The translations under genes were made by a program, and so were the position numbers. Below are positions 25,608 through 34,262 of a DNA stretch of 58,464 nt, in pieces. Positions within the stretch are counted from its first letter, which is position 1, and every line of letters begins with the position of its first letter. This DNA is from Candidatus Nitrosopelagicus sp. (GTDB lineage Archaea; Thermoproteota; Nitrososphaeria; Nitrososphaerales; Nitrosopumilaceae). The stretch is from the NCBI GenBank assembly GCA_022450565.1, contig JAKUOP010000012.1, forward strand, positions 1 to 58,464, in the 5' to 3' direction. The notes under the pieces are model-generated. The model had not been told where the DNA came from. It searched no databases and was given only the letters and a program-made list of their open reading frames with translations.

Positions 25608-25682
25608 TAGCGGGGAGTAGATTTGAACTACTGATTTTCGGGTTATGAGCCCGACGGGATGACCTGACTTCCCCACCCCGCT
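25608..25682 (-). tRNA. Initiator tRNA-Met (anticodon CAT)
   Basis: The 75-nt reverse complement folds completely. The acceptor arm AGCGGGG pairs with CCCCGCT, giving the A1:U72 pair of archaeal initiators, and the discriminator is A. The anticodon stem TCGGG/CCCGA has the three consecutive G:C pairs next to the loop that mark initiators. The loop CTCATAA gives CAT. The T arm is AGTAG-TTCAAAT-CTACT. No intron and no encoded CCA are present. A TATATA box is at 25704-25709. Confidence 0.94.
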
Positions 25683-25703
25683 GAAAAAAAACACATGATG
25701 TGG

Positions 25704-25709
25704 TATATA
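25704..25709 (-). promoter_or_regulatory. TATA box for initiator tRNA-Met
   Basis: The TATATA core, read in either direction, is centred 24-25 bp upstream of the mature tRNA 5' end at 25682. Confidence 0.6.
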
Positions 25710-25752
25710 CGCCTTTCAGATGCACAAATTAATAATAATATTCAATTAGATT

Positions 25753-26859
25753 TTGATTGTGAACAAAAAAATACGTATTGCTGGAATTATTGGTGCATTA
25801 TTAGTATCTGTTATAATATTAACATCACCTTCAAGCCCACCGCCAATTCCAGAACCACCTCAAAATAATGCACAAAATGAGTTTATTGAAATTCTAGCTA
25901 CCCATCTTGAAAAACCATGGTCAATCGATTTTGCAGATGAAAGAATATTCATAAGCGAAAAAGGTGGAACTATTAGAGTAATTAATTCTGGTGAATTATT
26001 AGAACAACCATTAGTTACATTAAGAACTGCTGATGTATTTGATGGTGGATTATTAGGCATAGCAGTACATCCTAACTTTGAACAAAATAATATTCTATAT
26101 GCATACTACACGTATTCTGAAGAAGGAGAACTATGGAATAAACTAATTCAAATTAAAGAATCGGATAGTAAAATTATTGAGGCAAAGACAATACTTGATA
26201 AAGTTCCTGGTTCATCATTCAGTAACGGTGGAATTATCAAATTCGGCCCAGACTCAAAACTTTATGTTGGCACAGGGATAGTTTCTGATCTTTCTCACGA
26301 ATCACAAAACTTGGAATCATTACAAGGAAAAATTCTAAGATTAAACGATGATGGAACAGTTCCCGACGACAATCCATTTGATGATTCTCTTGTTTATACA
26401 TATGGACATAGAAATCCTAAGGGAATGGCATGGGATTCATTAGGAAATTTCTATCTAACTGAGATTGGTCCAACTAAAAATGATGAAATTAATCTAATTA
26501 CTCCGGGAAAAAATTATGGTTGGCCTGATGTTCAATGTTACAGTACAAACGCAGAGTTTGTTAATCCTTTGAAATGTTTTGACCCAAGTCTTGAACCAGG
26601 AGGTATAATTTTCTATACTGGTGATAAGTTAGGTCTAGAAAATTTTATGATTTTGGCTTCTCAGAAAGCGTCAAATCTTTACAAAGCAGAAGTTGATGAG
26701 AATGGTGTGAACTTGGAAGGCAGTATTTTAAGTGGTGTAGGCAGAATACGAGATGTGGCTCAAGGTCCAGACGGCTATTTGTATGTGATTACATCAAATA
26801 CAGATGGAAAAGCATTTCCAAGTGATGATGATGATAAATTATTGAGGATAATGAAGTAA
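25753..26859 (+). CDS. Membrane-anchored sugar-dehydrogenase-like beta-propeller (GSDH family)
   Basis: A 368-residue protein with an N-terminal hydrophobic anchor or signal at about 8-25, then a Pro-rich spacer and a six-bladed propeller resembling PQQ-dependent aldose sugar dehydrogenases. Recognisable parts are LEKPWSIDF, GGLLGIAVHPNF, FGPDSKLYVGTG, GHRNPKG at 218-224 and the PGKNYGWP loop. Two signature histidines appear lost: the usual HNGG reads SNGG at 157-160, and the usual EHGP reads EIGP at 237-240. It may therefore not be an active dehydrogenase. The start is TTG 25753 or GTG 25759. It ends 1 bp before the HMG-CoA reductase gene. Confidence 0.82.
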   Translation: MIVNKKIRIAGIIGALLVSVIILTSPSSPPPIPEPPQNNAQNEFIEILATHLEKPWSIDFADERIFISEKGGTIRVINSGELLEQPLVTLRTADVFDGGLLGIAVHPNFEQNNILYAYYTYSEEGELWNKLIQIKESDSKIIEAKTILDKVPGSSFSNGGIIKFGPDSKLYVGTGIVSDLSHESQNLESLQGKILRLNDDGTVPDDNPFDDSLVYTYGHRNPKGMAWDSLGNFYLTEIGPTKNDEINLITPGKNYGWPDVQCYSTNAEFVNPLKCFDPSLEPGGIIFYTGDKLGLENFMILASQKASNLYKAEVDENGVNLEGSILSGVGRIRDVAQGPDGYLYVITSNTDGKAFPSDDDDKLLRIMK

Positions 26860-26860
26860 T

Positions 26861-28015
26861 ATGGCCAATTCAGCAATACCAAAATTTTTTGAAAAAAATC
26901 CAAAAGAAAGATTGTCTATTGTACAAGAATTTGCAAATTTAACAGACGAGGAAACTAAGATATTAGAAAATGCAACTGGTGGAATTGATTTTTCACATGC
27001 AGATAAAATGATTGAGAATGCGATTGGTACTTTCTCATTGCCAATAGGAATTGCCACTAATTTTAGAATTAATGAAAAGGACTATCTTATCCCAATGGTT
27101 ATTGAAGAACCATCAGTCGTCGCAGCATCATCTAAGGCTGCAAAAATCGCAAGAAATCATGGAGGATTTAAGGCAACTGCAGAAGGTAATTTCAGTATAG
27201 GTCAGATTCAGGTTGTTGATGTAGACGTACAGGAGACTATTCCCAAAATAATTTCATCGTCATCTGAAATTATTGAACTAGCAAATTCCAAAAGTGATAC
27301 ACTTTCAAAACTTGGTAAAGGTGTGAAAGAGATTACGTGCAAGGAGGTAAAAACTGACTCTAACTCTATGCTAGTTGTTGAGTTGCTAATTGATGTAGGG
27401 GATGCAATGGGTGCTAACGTTACAAATACAATGTGTGAAACAGTTGCCCCGTTAATTGAAAAATTAAGTGATGGAAGAACATTATTACGAATACTTTCGA
27501 ATTATTCAACAAAAAGAATGGTTACAGCATCTGCAGTTTTTGACAAAGACGGTGTTGGTGGTGAACAAATAGTTGATGATATTATTTCTGCGTTTCAATT
27601 TGCAAATAATGATACGTTTAGGGCTGTCACACATAACAAAGGAGTAATGAATGGAACAATTTCAGTTGCAAACGCAACTGGTCAAGACAGCAGAGCAATA
27701 GAGGCAGCAGCACATGCATATGCAGCAAAAAGTGGAATGTACAGATCATTAACTGAATGGTCAAAAGATGATAGCGGAAACCTACTTGGAAAATTTGAGA
27801 TTCCTTTATCTGTAGGCATAGTAGGAGGTGTCATAAATGATCATCCTATAGCAAAAATCTCAAAAAAAATCTTAGGCGTGAACTCTGCACAGGAGTTAGC
27901 GTGCGTAATGGCATCTGTTGGTCTTGCTCAGAATTTTGCTGCAATGAGAGCGCTTGTGACTGAGGGAATTCAAAAAGGACACATGAAACTTCACGCACGA
28001 AAACAAGATCAATAA
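26861..28015 (+). CDS. hmgA: Hydroxymethylglutaryl-CoA reductase, class II
   Basis: Reduces HMG-CoA to mevalonate, the committed step toward archaeal isoprenoid lipids. The 384 residues show ENAIGTF with E52, EEPSVVAA at 82-89, GDAMGAN at 180-186, and the C-terminal stretch ending LVTEGIQKGHMKLHAR with the catalytic His at about 374. These sequences match the class II (Pseudomonas mevalonii-like) branch rather than the class I enzyme of eukaryotes and most archaea. It follows the propeller gene by 1 bp, so the two are co-transcribed. Confidence 0.93.
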   Translation: MANSAIPKFFEKNPKERLSIVQEFANLTDEETKILENATGGIDFSHADKMIENAIGTFSLPIGIATNFRINEKDYLIPMVIEEPSVVAASSKAAKIARNHGGFKATAEGNFSIGQIQVVDVDVQETIPKIISSSSEIIELANSKSDTLSKLGKGVKEITCKEVKTDSNSMLVVELLIDVGDAMGANVTNTMCETVAPLIEKLSDGRTLLRILSNYSTKRMVTASAVFDKDGVGGEQIVDDIISAFQFANNDTFRAVTHNKGVMNGTISVANATGQDSRAIEAAAHAYAAKSGMYRSLTEWSKDDSGNLLGKFEIPLSVGIVGGVINDHPIAKISKKILGVNSAQELACVMASVGLAQNFAAMRALVTEGIQKGHMKLHARKQDQ

Positions 28016-28030
28016 TTTAGACAAATTCAG

Positions 28031-28038
28031 TTTATATA
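28031..28038 (+). promoter_or_regulatory. TATA-like box upstream of the his operon
   Basis: TTTATATA is the only strong TATA-like sequence before hisG, but its centre is only 17-18 bp from the ATG, closer than the roughly 25 bp seen at other promoters here. Confidence 0.4.
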
Positions 28039-28051
28039 ACCTAGTTGAACC

Positions 28052-29038
28052 ATGATAAAAATTGCATCAGTAAAATTCGCTATTCCTAAAGGAAGTCTTG
28101 AAGAAGCTACATTCAAGCTACTCGAAAATTCTTGGACAAAAGTTAACAGAAAAAGCAGAACTTATCGGGTATACCTAGACGATTCTGAAATCAAAGTAAA
28201 GATGTTAAGACCACAAGAGATTCCTAACCTAGTTTCTGATGGTCTTTATGACGTTGGAATAACAGGTAAGGACTGGATTAACGAAACAAAGTCAGATGTA
28301 GAACCATTAGTTGATTTGGAATATGGAAAGATCAAACTTGTCATAGCCATGCCAGACAATTTCAGATACAAATCATTAGACGATATGATTTTGGATTATT
28401 CCAAAAAGAAGAAAGTTCTTCGAATATCCTCAGAATATCTGACGAATGCTTCAAAATTCATTAAAAGTTGCAAGAGTTACAAAAAGCGATATGGCTCAAA
28501 GGATCCTATGATTGTCACACCATGGATGCGTGTTGGAACCAACAAGAATGTCCAAGTTCATTTGTCATTCGGTGCAACAGAGGCAAAACCCCCAGACGAT
28601 GTGGATGCCATAATGGATGTTACAGAGACTGGAACTACTTTACAGCAAAACGGACTCAAGATTACCGATGTTGTGATGGAGTCCAGTGCACACCTAATTG
28701 CCAATAAAAAATCATTGAAGGATAAGAAAAAGCGTGAAAAGATATTCGATATTGTCACTCTAATGAAAGGAGCAGTACAAGGAAGAAAGTACTTGCACCT
28801 ATACATGAACATCAGAAAGACAAATTTGAAAAGATTACTGAAAGACATCCCGTCACTGAAAAAACCAACAGTTAGTCCTCTAAGTGAGGAAGGCTGGTAT
28901 GGTGTAAATACTGTAATTCTCAAATCAGATTTCCACAAATTAATTCCAAAATTGCGAAAGATCGCGCAGGGATTAGTGGTACATGAACCAAGACAGATTC
29001 TTGAGCTTGAGGAGATAAAGCGTGACGAAGAGAATTGA
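28052..29038 (+). CDS. hisG: ATP phosphoribosyltransferase, long form
   Basis: First step of histidine synthesis, joining ATP and PRPP. The 328 residues include the catalytic part starting FAIPKGSLEEAT, the GITGKDW segment, and the PRPP loop around DAIMDVTETGTTLQ. A C-terminal ACT-like regulatory domain (about 240-315) is present, so this is the self-sufficient long form and needs no HisZ. It opens an apparent eight-gene operon; its TGA overlaps the hisD TTG start. Confidence 0.95.
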   Translation: MIKIASVKFAIPKGSLEEATFKLLENSWTKVNRKSRTYRVYLDDSEIKVKMLRPQEIPNLVSDGLYDVGITGKDWINETKSDVEPLVDLEYGKIKLVIAMPDNFRYKSLDDMILDYSKKKKVLRISSEYLTNASKFIKSCKSYKKRYGSKDPMIVTPWMRVGTNKNVQVHLSFGATEAKPPDDVDAIMDVTETGTTLQQNGLKITDVVMESSAHLIANKKSLKDKKKREKIFDIVTLMKGAVQGRKYLHLYMNIRKTNLKRLLKDIPSLKKPTVSPLSEEGWYGVNTVILKSDFHKLIPKLRKIAQGLVVHEPRQILELEEIKRDEEN

Positions 29039-30288
29039 TCAAGATATTACAGGTTCGTAACGTAGACAGTTTCGTAGAATCTAGACGTCAGAAAACCTCC
29101 ACAAAAGATAGGAAAATTGTTCAGGCAATACTTGATGACGTTAGAAAGAATGGAGATACAGCTGTTAAGAAATACGAACAGAAATTCAATCGAAGAAAGA
29201 CCACACAACTACGCGTAAGTAAAAAAGAGATCAAGGAAGCAAAAATCACTAAAGCACAGTTTGATGCATTACGATTATCTGCCTTAAGACTATCAAAAGC
29301 TCAAAGAACTCTTAAAAAAAGATTATTTGAATCAGTTAGTAAACTTGCTGGAATTTCTTTTACACCAATTTCAAGTGTAGGTTGTTATGTACCTGGGGGT
29401 CAAGCTAGGTACCCAAGTTCTGCCATAATGTCTACTATCACTGCTGCTGAAGCAGGTGTTAGCAGAATCGTAGTTGTTTCACCACCAGGTCCTGACGGAA
29501 AAATTGATCCAATGACAGTTTATGTTGCAGAAAAATGTGGTGCAGAACTCTACAAAGTTGGTGGTGCACAAGCAATAGGTGCTTTGGCATTTGGAACCAA
29601 ATCAATACCAAAAGTTGATAAAATTGTTGGACCTGGAGGAAAATTTGTTAGTATTGCTAAATCATTAGTTAGTGATGAAACTGCAATTGATATGATTGCA
29701 GGACCAACAGAGCTTGGAATTATAGTAGATACAACTGCAGATCCTGAATTAGTTGTCATAGATCTGATTTCTCAAGCAGAACACAGTAATGATACCATGT
29801 GTTTTGTTATCACAACATCAAAAACTATGGCAAAAAAAATTCAAAAGACATTTGAGAAATTAATTCTAGATGTAGAAAGAAGCACAATTGTAAAGCAAAG
29901 TATAACAAAAAACGGATTTATTGCAATATGCAAGAATCAAAATGAAGTAATTGATTTAGCAAATAAAATTGCACCAGAACACATGGAATTAATGGTGAAA
30001 AATGCCAAAACACTATCAAAAAGAATTACTGGTCCCGGCTTACTTCTAATTGGAAAATATACACCATCATCTGCAAGTGACTATCTCCTAGGAACCAATC
30101 ACATACTTCCAACTAGTGGATTTGGAAGAACTAGAGGTGGTTTGTCCGTATTAGATTTTCTAAAATTACAAACTGTGGTTGAGGCTAAAAAATCACTACT
30201 AAATGATATCTCAGATAATCTAGATACACTGACAGATGCAGAAGGATTGCCAAATCACTATAAAGCTGTTGAAAGGAGACTAAAATGA
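29035..30288 (+). CDS. hisD: Histidinol dehydrogenase
   Basis: Carries out the last two oxidations from histidinol to histidine with NAD and zinc. The 417-residue length is normal. The VGCYVPGGQARYPSS segment, KVGGAQAIGALAFGT, DMIAGPTE, QAEH, and NHILPTSGFGRTRGGLSV are all present. TTG at 29035 starts inside the hisG stop (TTGA overlap). The 3' end overlaps hisC by 4 bp. Confidence 0.96.
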   Translation: MIKILQVRNVDSFVESRRQKTSTKDRKIVQAILDDVRKNGDTAVKKYEQKFNRRKTTQLRVSKKEIKEAKITKAQFDALRLSALRLSKAQRTLKKRLFESVSKLAGISFTPISSVGCYVPGGQARYPSSAIMSTITAAEAGVSRIVVVSPPGPDGKIDPMTVYVAEKCGAELYKVGGAQAIGALAFGTKSIPKVDKIVGPGGKFVSIAKSLVSDETAIDMIAGPTELGIIVDTTADPELVVIDLISQAEHSNDTMCFVITTSKTMAKKIQKTFEKLILDVERSTIVKQSITKNGFIAICKNQNEVIDLANKIAPEHMELMVKNAKTLSKRITGPGLLLIGKYTPSSASDYLLGTNHILPTSGFGRTRGGLSVLDFLKLQTVVEAKKSLLNDISDNLDTLTDAEGLPNHYKAVERRLK

Positions 30289-31352
30289 ATCGCACATTTG
30301 AAAAAAAACTAAATGATCTTTCCAATCTAAAGGGATATCAAAAACCGGAAAAGGTTTCAGATGCAATCAAGCTTGACTCAAACGAAAACTTTGCAATCAA
30401 AAAAGAATTTCAGGCAGAATTAATACGTGAGGCACAGAAACGTTGTGATGTAAGACAGTATCCATTAGGCGATGTTGAAAATCTCATTTCAGCACTAGCA
30501 AAATACCTTAAGATTCCTGCTAACATGATTGGAGTTGGAAATGGTTCAGACCAAATTCTTGACTTAATGTTAGTAAACCTGTGTTCCAAGAAAACTAAAA
30601 TTCTAACATCTGATCCAACTTTTGGATTCTTTGAGGAAAGATGTAAGCTTTATTCAATTCCAACGATTAAAATCCCATTTTCTGAAAAAATGAAGCTCAA
30701 CATAGACGATTTCATAAGAAAATCCAAATCTGCAGACATGATTTATCTTGATTCTCCAAATAATCCTACAGGATTCCAGTTCACAAGAAACGAACTGAAG
30801 AAGCTAATCAAATCATTCAAGGGACCAATAATCATTGATGAGGCATATGTAGAATTTGCAGATACATCAGTGGTTAGTCTCGTTAAGCAATTTGATAATT
30901 TAATCGTAGTACGAACACTATCCAAGGCATTTGGATTAGCTGGTTTAAGATTAGGATATTTTGCAGCAAGCAAGAAAATAGCCGACGTCTTTACAAAAAT
31001 TATACAGTATCCATATCCATTAAACACACTAGCAATTCAATGTGGAATACTGGCTTTGGAGAAATCAAACAAGATATCATCAATTTTTTCATTAATCAAA
31101 AATGAAAGAAAAAAAATCATACAAAGTTTGAAAAAAACTGGAGCATTTGACGTATTTGATTCAAATGCAAATTTTGTACTGTTTGATGCAAGAGGAGCAG
31201 ATAGAAGGGTATACAATGCACTAATCGAACAAGGAATTTCTATTCGTAAACTCGGAAAACTAGGCGTGCACAAAGGGTGTCTACGAGTAACTGTAGGAAC
31301 TTCTGAAATGAACTCAAAATTCTTGCTGGCAATACGTGATCTTTTAGAATGA
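30285..31352 (+). CDS. hisC: Histidinol-phosphate aminotransferase
   Basis: PLP enzyme converting imidazole acetol phosphate to histidinol phosphate. The 355 residues include LDSNENF, GNGSDQILDL, DSPNNPTGF, IIDEAYVEF, and the PLP lysine in RTLSKAFGLAGLRLGY. The start overlaps hisD and the end overlaps the following HAD gene by 4 bp each (ATGA), so translation is coupled through this part of the operon. Confidence 0.95.
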   Translation: MNRTFEKKLNDLSNLKGYQKPEKVSDAIKLDSNENFAIKKEFQAELIREAQKRCDVRQYPLGDVENLISALAKYLKIPANMIGVGNGSDQILDLMLVNLCSKKTKILTSDPTFGFFEERCKLYSIPTIKIPFSEKMKLNIDDFIRKSKSADMIYLDSPNNPTGFQFTRNELKKLIKSFKGPIIIDEAYVEFADTSVVSLVKQFDNLIVVRTLSKAFGLAGLRLGYFAASKKIADVFTKIIQYPYPLNTLAIQCGILALEKSNKISSIFSLIKNERKKIIQSLKKTGAFDVFDSNANFVLFDARGADRRVYNALIEQGISIRKLGKLGVHKGCLRVTVGTSEMNSKFLLAIRDLLE

Positions 31353-32326
31353 CCATGAAAGACAATTCAAGCAATATGCTTGTCTCAGATTCAGTTGTTA
31401 ATGATGTAAAAGATGTTGATGCAATAATTTTTGATTGTGATGGTGTACTTGTTGATATTACAGAATCATATGATACCGCAATAAACAAAACCGTATCGTA
31501 TATCTTAAACGATGTCTTAGATGTTCAAGCTGATAATATTGTTACACCAGAGATTCTCTATGGTTTTAAATCAAAAGGTGGATTTAATGATGAAGTTGCA
31601 GTTTGCTATGCAGTAATACTCACTTCATATGCAGCAAAAGAATTAGAAAAACCATTTACAGAAATAATCAAAGGCGTAATTGATAATTCAAATGAAACAG
31701 GAATACTTTCAGTGGATAAATATCTCACAAGTATTAATGTAGAAATTACTAGTATCAAAGAAAAATTGAATTATTTTGGTTCACATGAAACAAGTTATAT
31801 CTATACTGTATTTGATCAGATTTTCTATGGAGCAAAACTGTATGAACAGATTTACAGTAAACCTGCAACAATAGAAACTACTGGTTTGATAGAAAAAGAC
31901 AAGGTTTTAATCAATTCAGAAATAGTTTCTGCCCTACAAAGAAAATTTAGAAACAAAATTGCAATAGTTACTGGTAGAGGAAAGTTTGCTTTTTCCTATT
32001 CATTAAAAGACTTCTTGGATAGTTTTGATATTTCAAATTCTATATTTCTAGAAGACGAATCAAAAGAACTTGCAAAACCAAACGTTGAACCACTTTTAAA
32101 ATCAATTAGAGGCTTAAATTCAAAACACTGTATCTATGTAGGTGATTCAATGGAAGACATGTTGATGGCAAATAAAGCCACAGAAATGGGCTTTAAAACC
32201 ACTTTTTGTGGAATTTATGGAACAAGCAAAAAACCTGAAATTAAACTTGAGATGTTCAAAAATAACAATGTGCCTATAATTCTAGATTCAATTTCACAGA
32301 TTCCGAAGGCATTAAATCTGGTCTAA
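31349..32326 (+). CDS. HAD-superfamily phosphatase, candidate histidinol-phosphate phosphatase
   Basis: A 325-residue HAD hydrolase. Motif I is DCDGVLVD with Asp29 and Asp31, motif II is VTGR at 207-210, motif III is LAKP with Lys243, and motif IV is GDSMEDM at 265-271. The long stretch between motifs I and II (about 155 residues) is a large, mainly helical cap. It overlaps hisC by 4 bp and sits 24 bp before hisB. No other gene in the operon could remove phosphate from histidinol phosphate, so this is the natural candidate. The substrate is inferred from position only; other HAD substrates are possible. Confidence 0.82.
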   Translation: MTMKDNSSNMLVSDSVVNDVKDVDAIIFDCDGVLVDITESYDTAINKTVSYILNDVLDVQADNIVTPEILYGFKSKGGFNDEVAVCYAVILTSYAAKELEKPFTEIIKGVIDNSNETGILSVDKYLTSINVEITSIKEKLNYFGSHETSYIYTVFDQIFYGAKLYEQIYSKPATIETTGLIEKDKVLINSEIVSALQRKFRNKIAIVTGRGKFAFSYSLKDFLDSFDISNSIFLEDESKELAKPNVEPLLKSIRGLNSKHCIYVGDSMEDMLMANKATEMGFKTTFCGIYGTSKKPEIKLEMFKNNNVPIILDSISQIPKALNLV

Positions 32327-32350
32327 TTACATATCAAACTCGGTGTTTTC

Positions 32351-32938
32351 ATGAAATCAAGAAAATCAAATCTAAAAAGAGAAACCAAAGAAACTAGCGT
32401 GACGGTAAATCTGAACCTAGATGGTACTGGAAAGACTACAATTAACACTGGAATTAACTTTCTAGATCACCTAATCATATCATTTGGCAAGCACTCTATG
32501 ATAGATCTTTCTGTCAAGGCCAAATCAAAGGATGGTATTGAACACCATTTGATCGAGGACACTGCTATAACAATTGGCTCTGCAGTAGACAAAGCATTAG
32601 GAAAGAGAACAGGAATTACAAGATTTAGTTATGCATCTGTTCCCATGGATGAATCACTTGCAGAAGCATCAATTGACTTGGTAAAACGACCATTCAATAA
32701 GATATCACTCTCTATGAAAAGGAGTAAGATTGAAGGAATGTCTAAAGAAGACATAGAACATTTCTTTCAATCGCTCACCCAGAATCTGAATTGTTGTATC
32801 CACGTTACTGTAAAGTATGGAGACAATGATCACCACAAAATTGAGGCTGCAATTAAGTCAATTGCAGTTGGACTGAGAAATGCTTCTTCAAAAGATTCAA
32901 AACAAAAAGGAATTCCAAGTACCAAAGGCGCTATGTAA
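32351..32938 (+). CDS. hisB: Imidazoleglycerol-phosphate dehydratase
   Basis: Manganese enzyme that dehydrates imidazole glycerol phosphate. The 195 residues have the metal motifs [18 protein letters not shown], and DNDHHKIEA, plus the GKRTGITRF segment. It lacks the N-terminal phosphatase half found in E. coli HisB, which may be replaced by the separate HAD gene just upstream. GGTG 6 bp before the ATG may act as a ribosome site. Its stop overlaps the hisH start (TAATG). Confidence 0.95.
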   Translation: MKSRKSNLKRETKETSVTVNLNLDGTGKTTINTGINFLDHLIISFGKHSMIDLSVKAKSKDGIEHHLIEDTAITIGSAVDKALGKRTGITRFSYASVPMDESLAEASIDLVKRPFNKISLSMKRSKIEGMSKEDIEHFFQSLTQNLNCCIHVTVKYGDNDHHKIEAAIKSIAVGLRNASSKDSKQKGIPSTKGAM

Positions 32939-33546
32939 TGGTTAGTGTTGCAATATTTGATTATGGTGCAGGAAACATCTTTAGTCTAAAGACTTCACTT
33001 GAAAAAAATGGAGCATCTGTAGATGTAATTACCAGTTTTGATCAAGCAAAAAATTTTGCTGGAATATTATTACCAGGAGTTGGAAATTTTGATCCAGCTA
33101 TACGTAGTATACGAGATTACTCTGCAACAAAATTCAAAGATTTTGTACAAGATAAGATACCAGTTTTAGGAATATGTCTTGGAATGGAGATGTTTTTTGC
33201 AAAAAGCGAGGAAGGAAAAGAAAAAGGTCTTGATGTTCTTAATGGTGAAGTCGTATTATTACCAAAAGAAATGAAGATTCCTCATATGGGGTGGAATAGT
33301 TTGCAGATAAAAAAAGAAAGTAAAATTCTAAACGGTGTAGATGATGGTGCTTGGGTATATTTTGTACACTCATACAGGGCAAAACCATTGGATGAAGAGA
33401 TTGTTGTCGCAGATGCAGACTATGGAATCAGTGTGCCTGCTGTAGTAGAAAAAGGAATTTACTTTGGAACACAGTTCCATCCTGAAAAATCTGGAAAAGT
33501 GGGGTCATTAATGATAAAAAATTTTCTCAGAGAGTGCAAAAAATGA
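32938..33546 (+). CDS. hisH: Imidazole glycerol phosphate synthase, glutaminase subunit
   Basis: Class I glutamine amidotransferase that supplies ammonia to HisF. The 202 residues have FDYGAGNIFSL, the nucleophile in LGICLGMEMFF, the PHMGWNSL segment and the histidine-glutamate pair in TQFHPEKSG. It overlaps hisB by one base and hisA by 4 bp. hisF follows directly after hisA, giving both subunits of the complex. Confidence 0.96.
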   Translation: MVSVAIFDYGAGNIFSLKTSLEKNGASVDVITSFDQAKNFAGILLPGVGNFDPAIRSIRDYSATKFKDFVQDKIPVLGICLGMEMFFAKSEEGKEKGLDVLNGEVVLLPKEMKIPHMGWNSLQIKKESKILNGVDDGAWVYFVHSYRAKPLDEEIVVADADYGISVPAVVEKGIYFGTQFHPEKSGKVGSLMIKNFLRECKK

Positions 33547-34262
33547 AGATAATTCCAGCAATTGATTTAATGAATGGAGAAGTAGTTCGCCTTTTCAAAG
33601 GTGATCCAAATCAAAAAACTGTTTACAGCAAAAATCCAGTTGAGATAGCAAAAAAATGGGAAGATTCTGGTGCAGACATGCTACATCTTGTAGATCTTGA
33701 TGCAACAATTGGATTAGGTGAGAATTATGAGACAATACGAGAAATCAGCAAAAATATTTCTATCCCAGTTCAGGTAGCAGGTGGACTAAGGGACATTACA
33801 AAAATTGCTAGCACACTAGACTTTGCGGAAAGAGTTGTTATTGGAACTTTAGCAATGCAACTAAAACAAAGTGAGCAAGAACAGATCTTATTAGAAATGA
33901 TTTCACAATTTGGGAAACAACGTCTTGTTGTATCAATTGATCACGTTAATGGTGAAATTGTTACACATGGATGGCAGAAAAATACTGGTGTAAAATTACT
34001 AAATGCCACTAACGAGTTTACCAATGATGGATTTTCAGAATTTTTAACTACAAATGTTTCAAAAGATGGAACATTAGAAGGTCCCGACATTATGTCATTA
34101 AAACAAATATGTCAAATTAATGGAACAAATATTATTGCAAGCGGCGGAATATCAAAACTTGAAGATGTGGAAGAAATCAAAAAATGTAATCCATATGGAG
34201 TAATTTTAGGAAAAGCACTTTATGAAGGATTAATCTCAATTGAGGAGGCAAAAACAATTTGA
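33543..34262 (+). CDS. hisA: ProFAR isomerase
   Basis: Amadori isomerase of histidine synthesis with a TIM barrel of 239 residues. It begins KIIPAIDLMNGEVVRL; the DLDATIG, VAGGLRD, and SGGISKLED motifs are phosphate-binding and catalytic. ATG 33543 overlaps the hisH stop (ATGA); a codon nine bases upstream would add three residues but is less likely. The stop overlaps the hisF TTG start. Confidence 0.95.
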   Translation: MKIIPAIDLMNGEVVRLFKGDPNQKTVYSKNPVEIAKKWEDSGADMLHLVDLDATIGLGENYETIREISKNISIPVQVAGGLRDITKIASTLDFAERVVIGTLAMQLKQSEQEQILLEMISQFGKQRLVVSIDHVNGEIVTHGWQKNTGVKLLNATNEFTNDGFSEFLTTNVSKDGTLEGPDIMSLKQICQINGTNIIASGGISKLEDVEEIKKCNPYGVILGKALYEGLISIEEAKTI

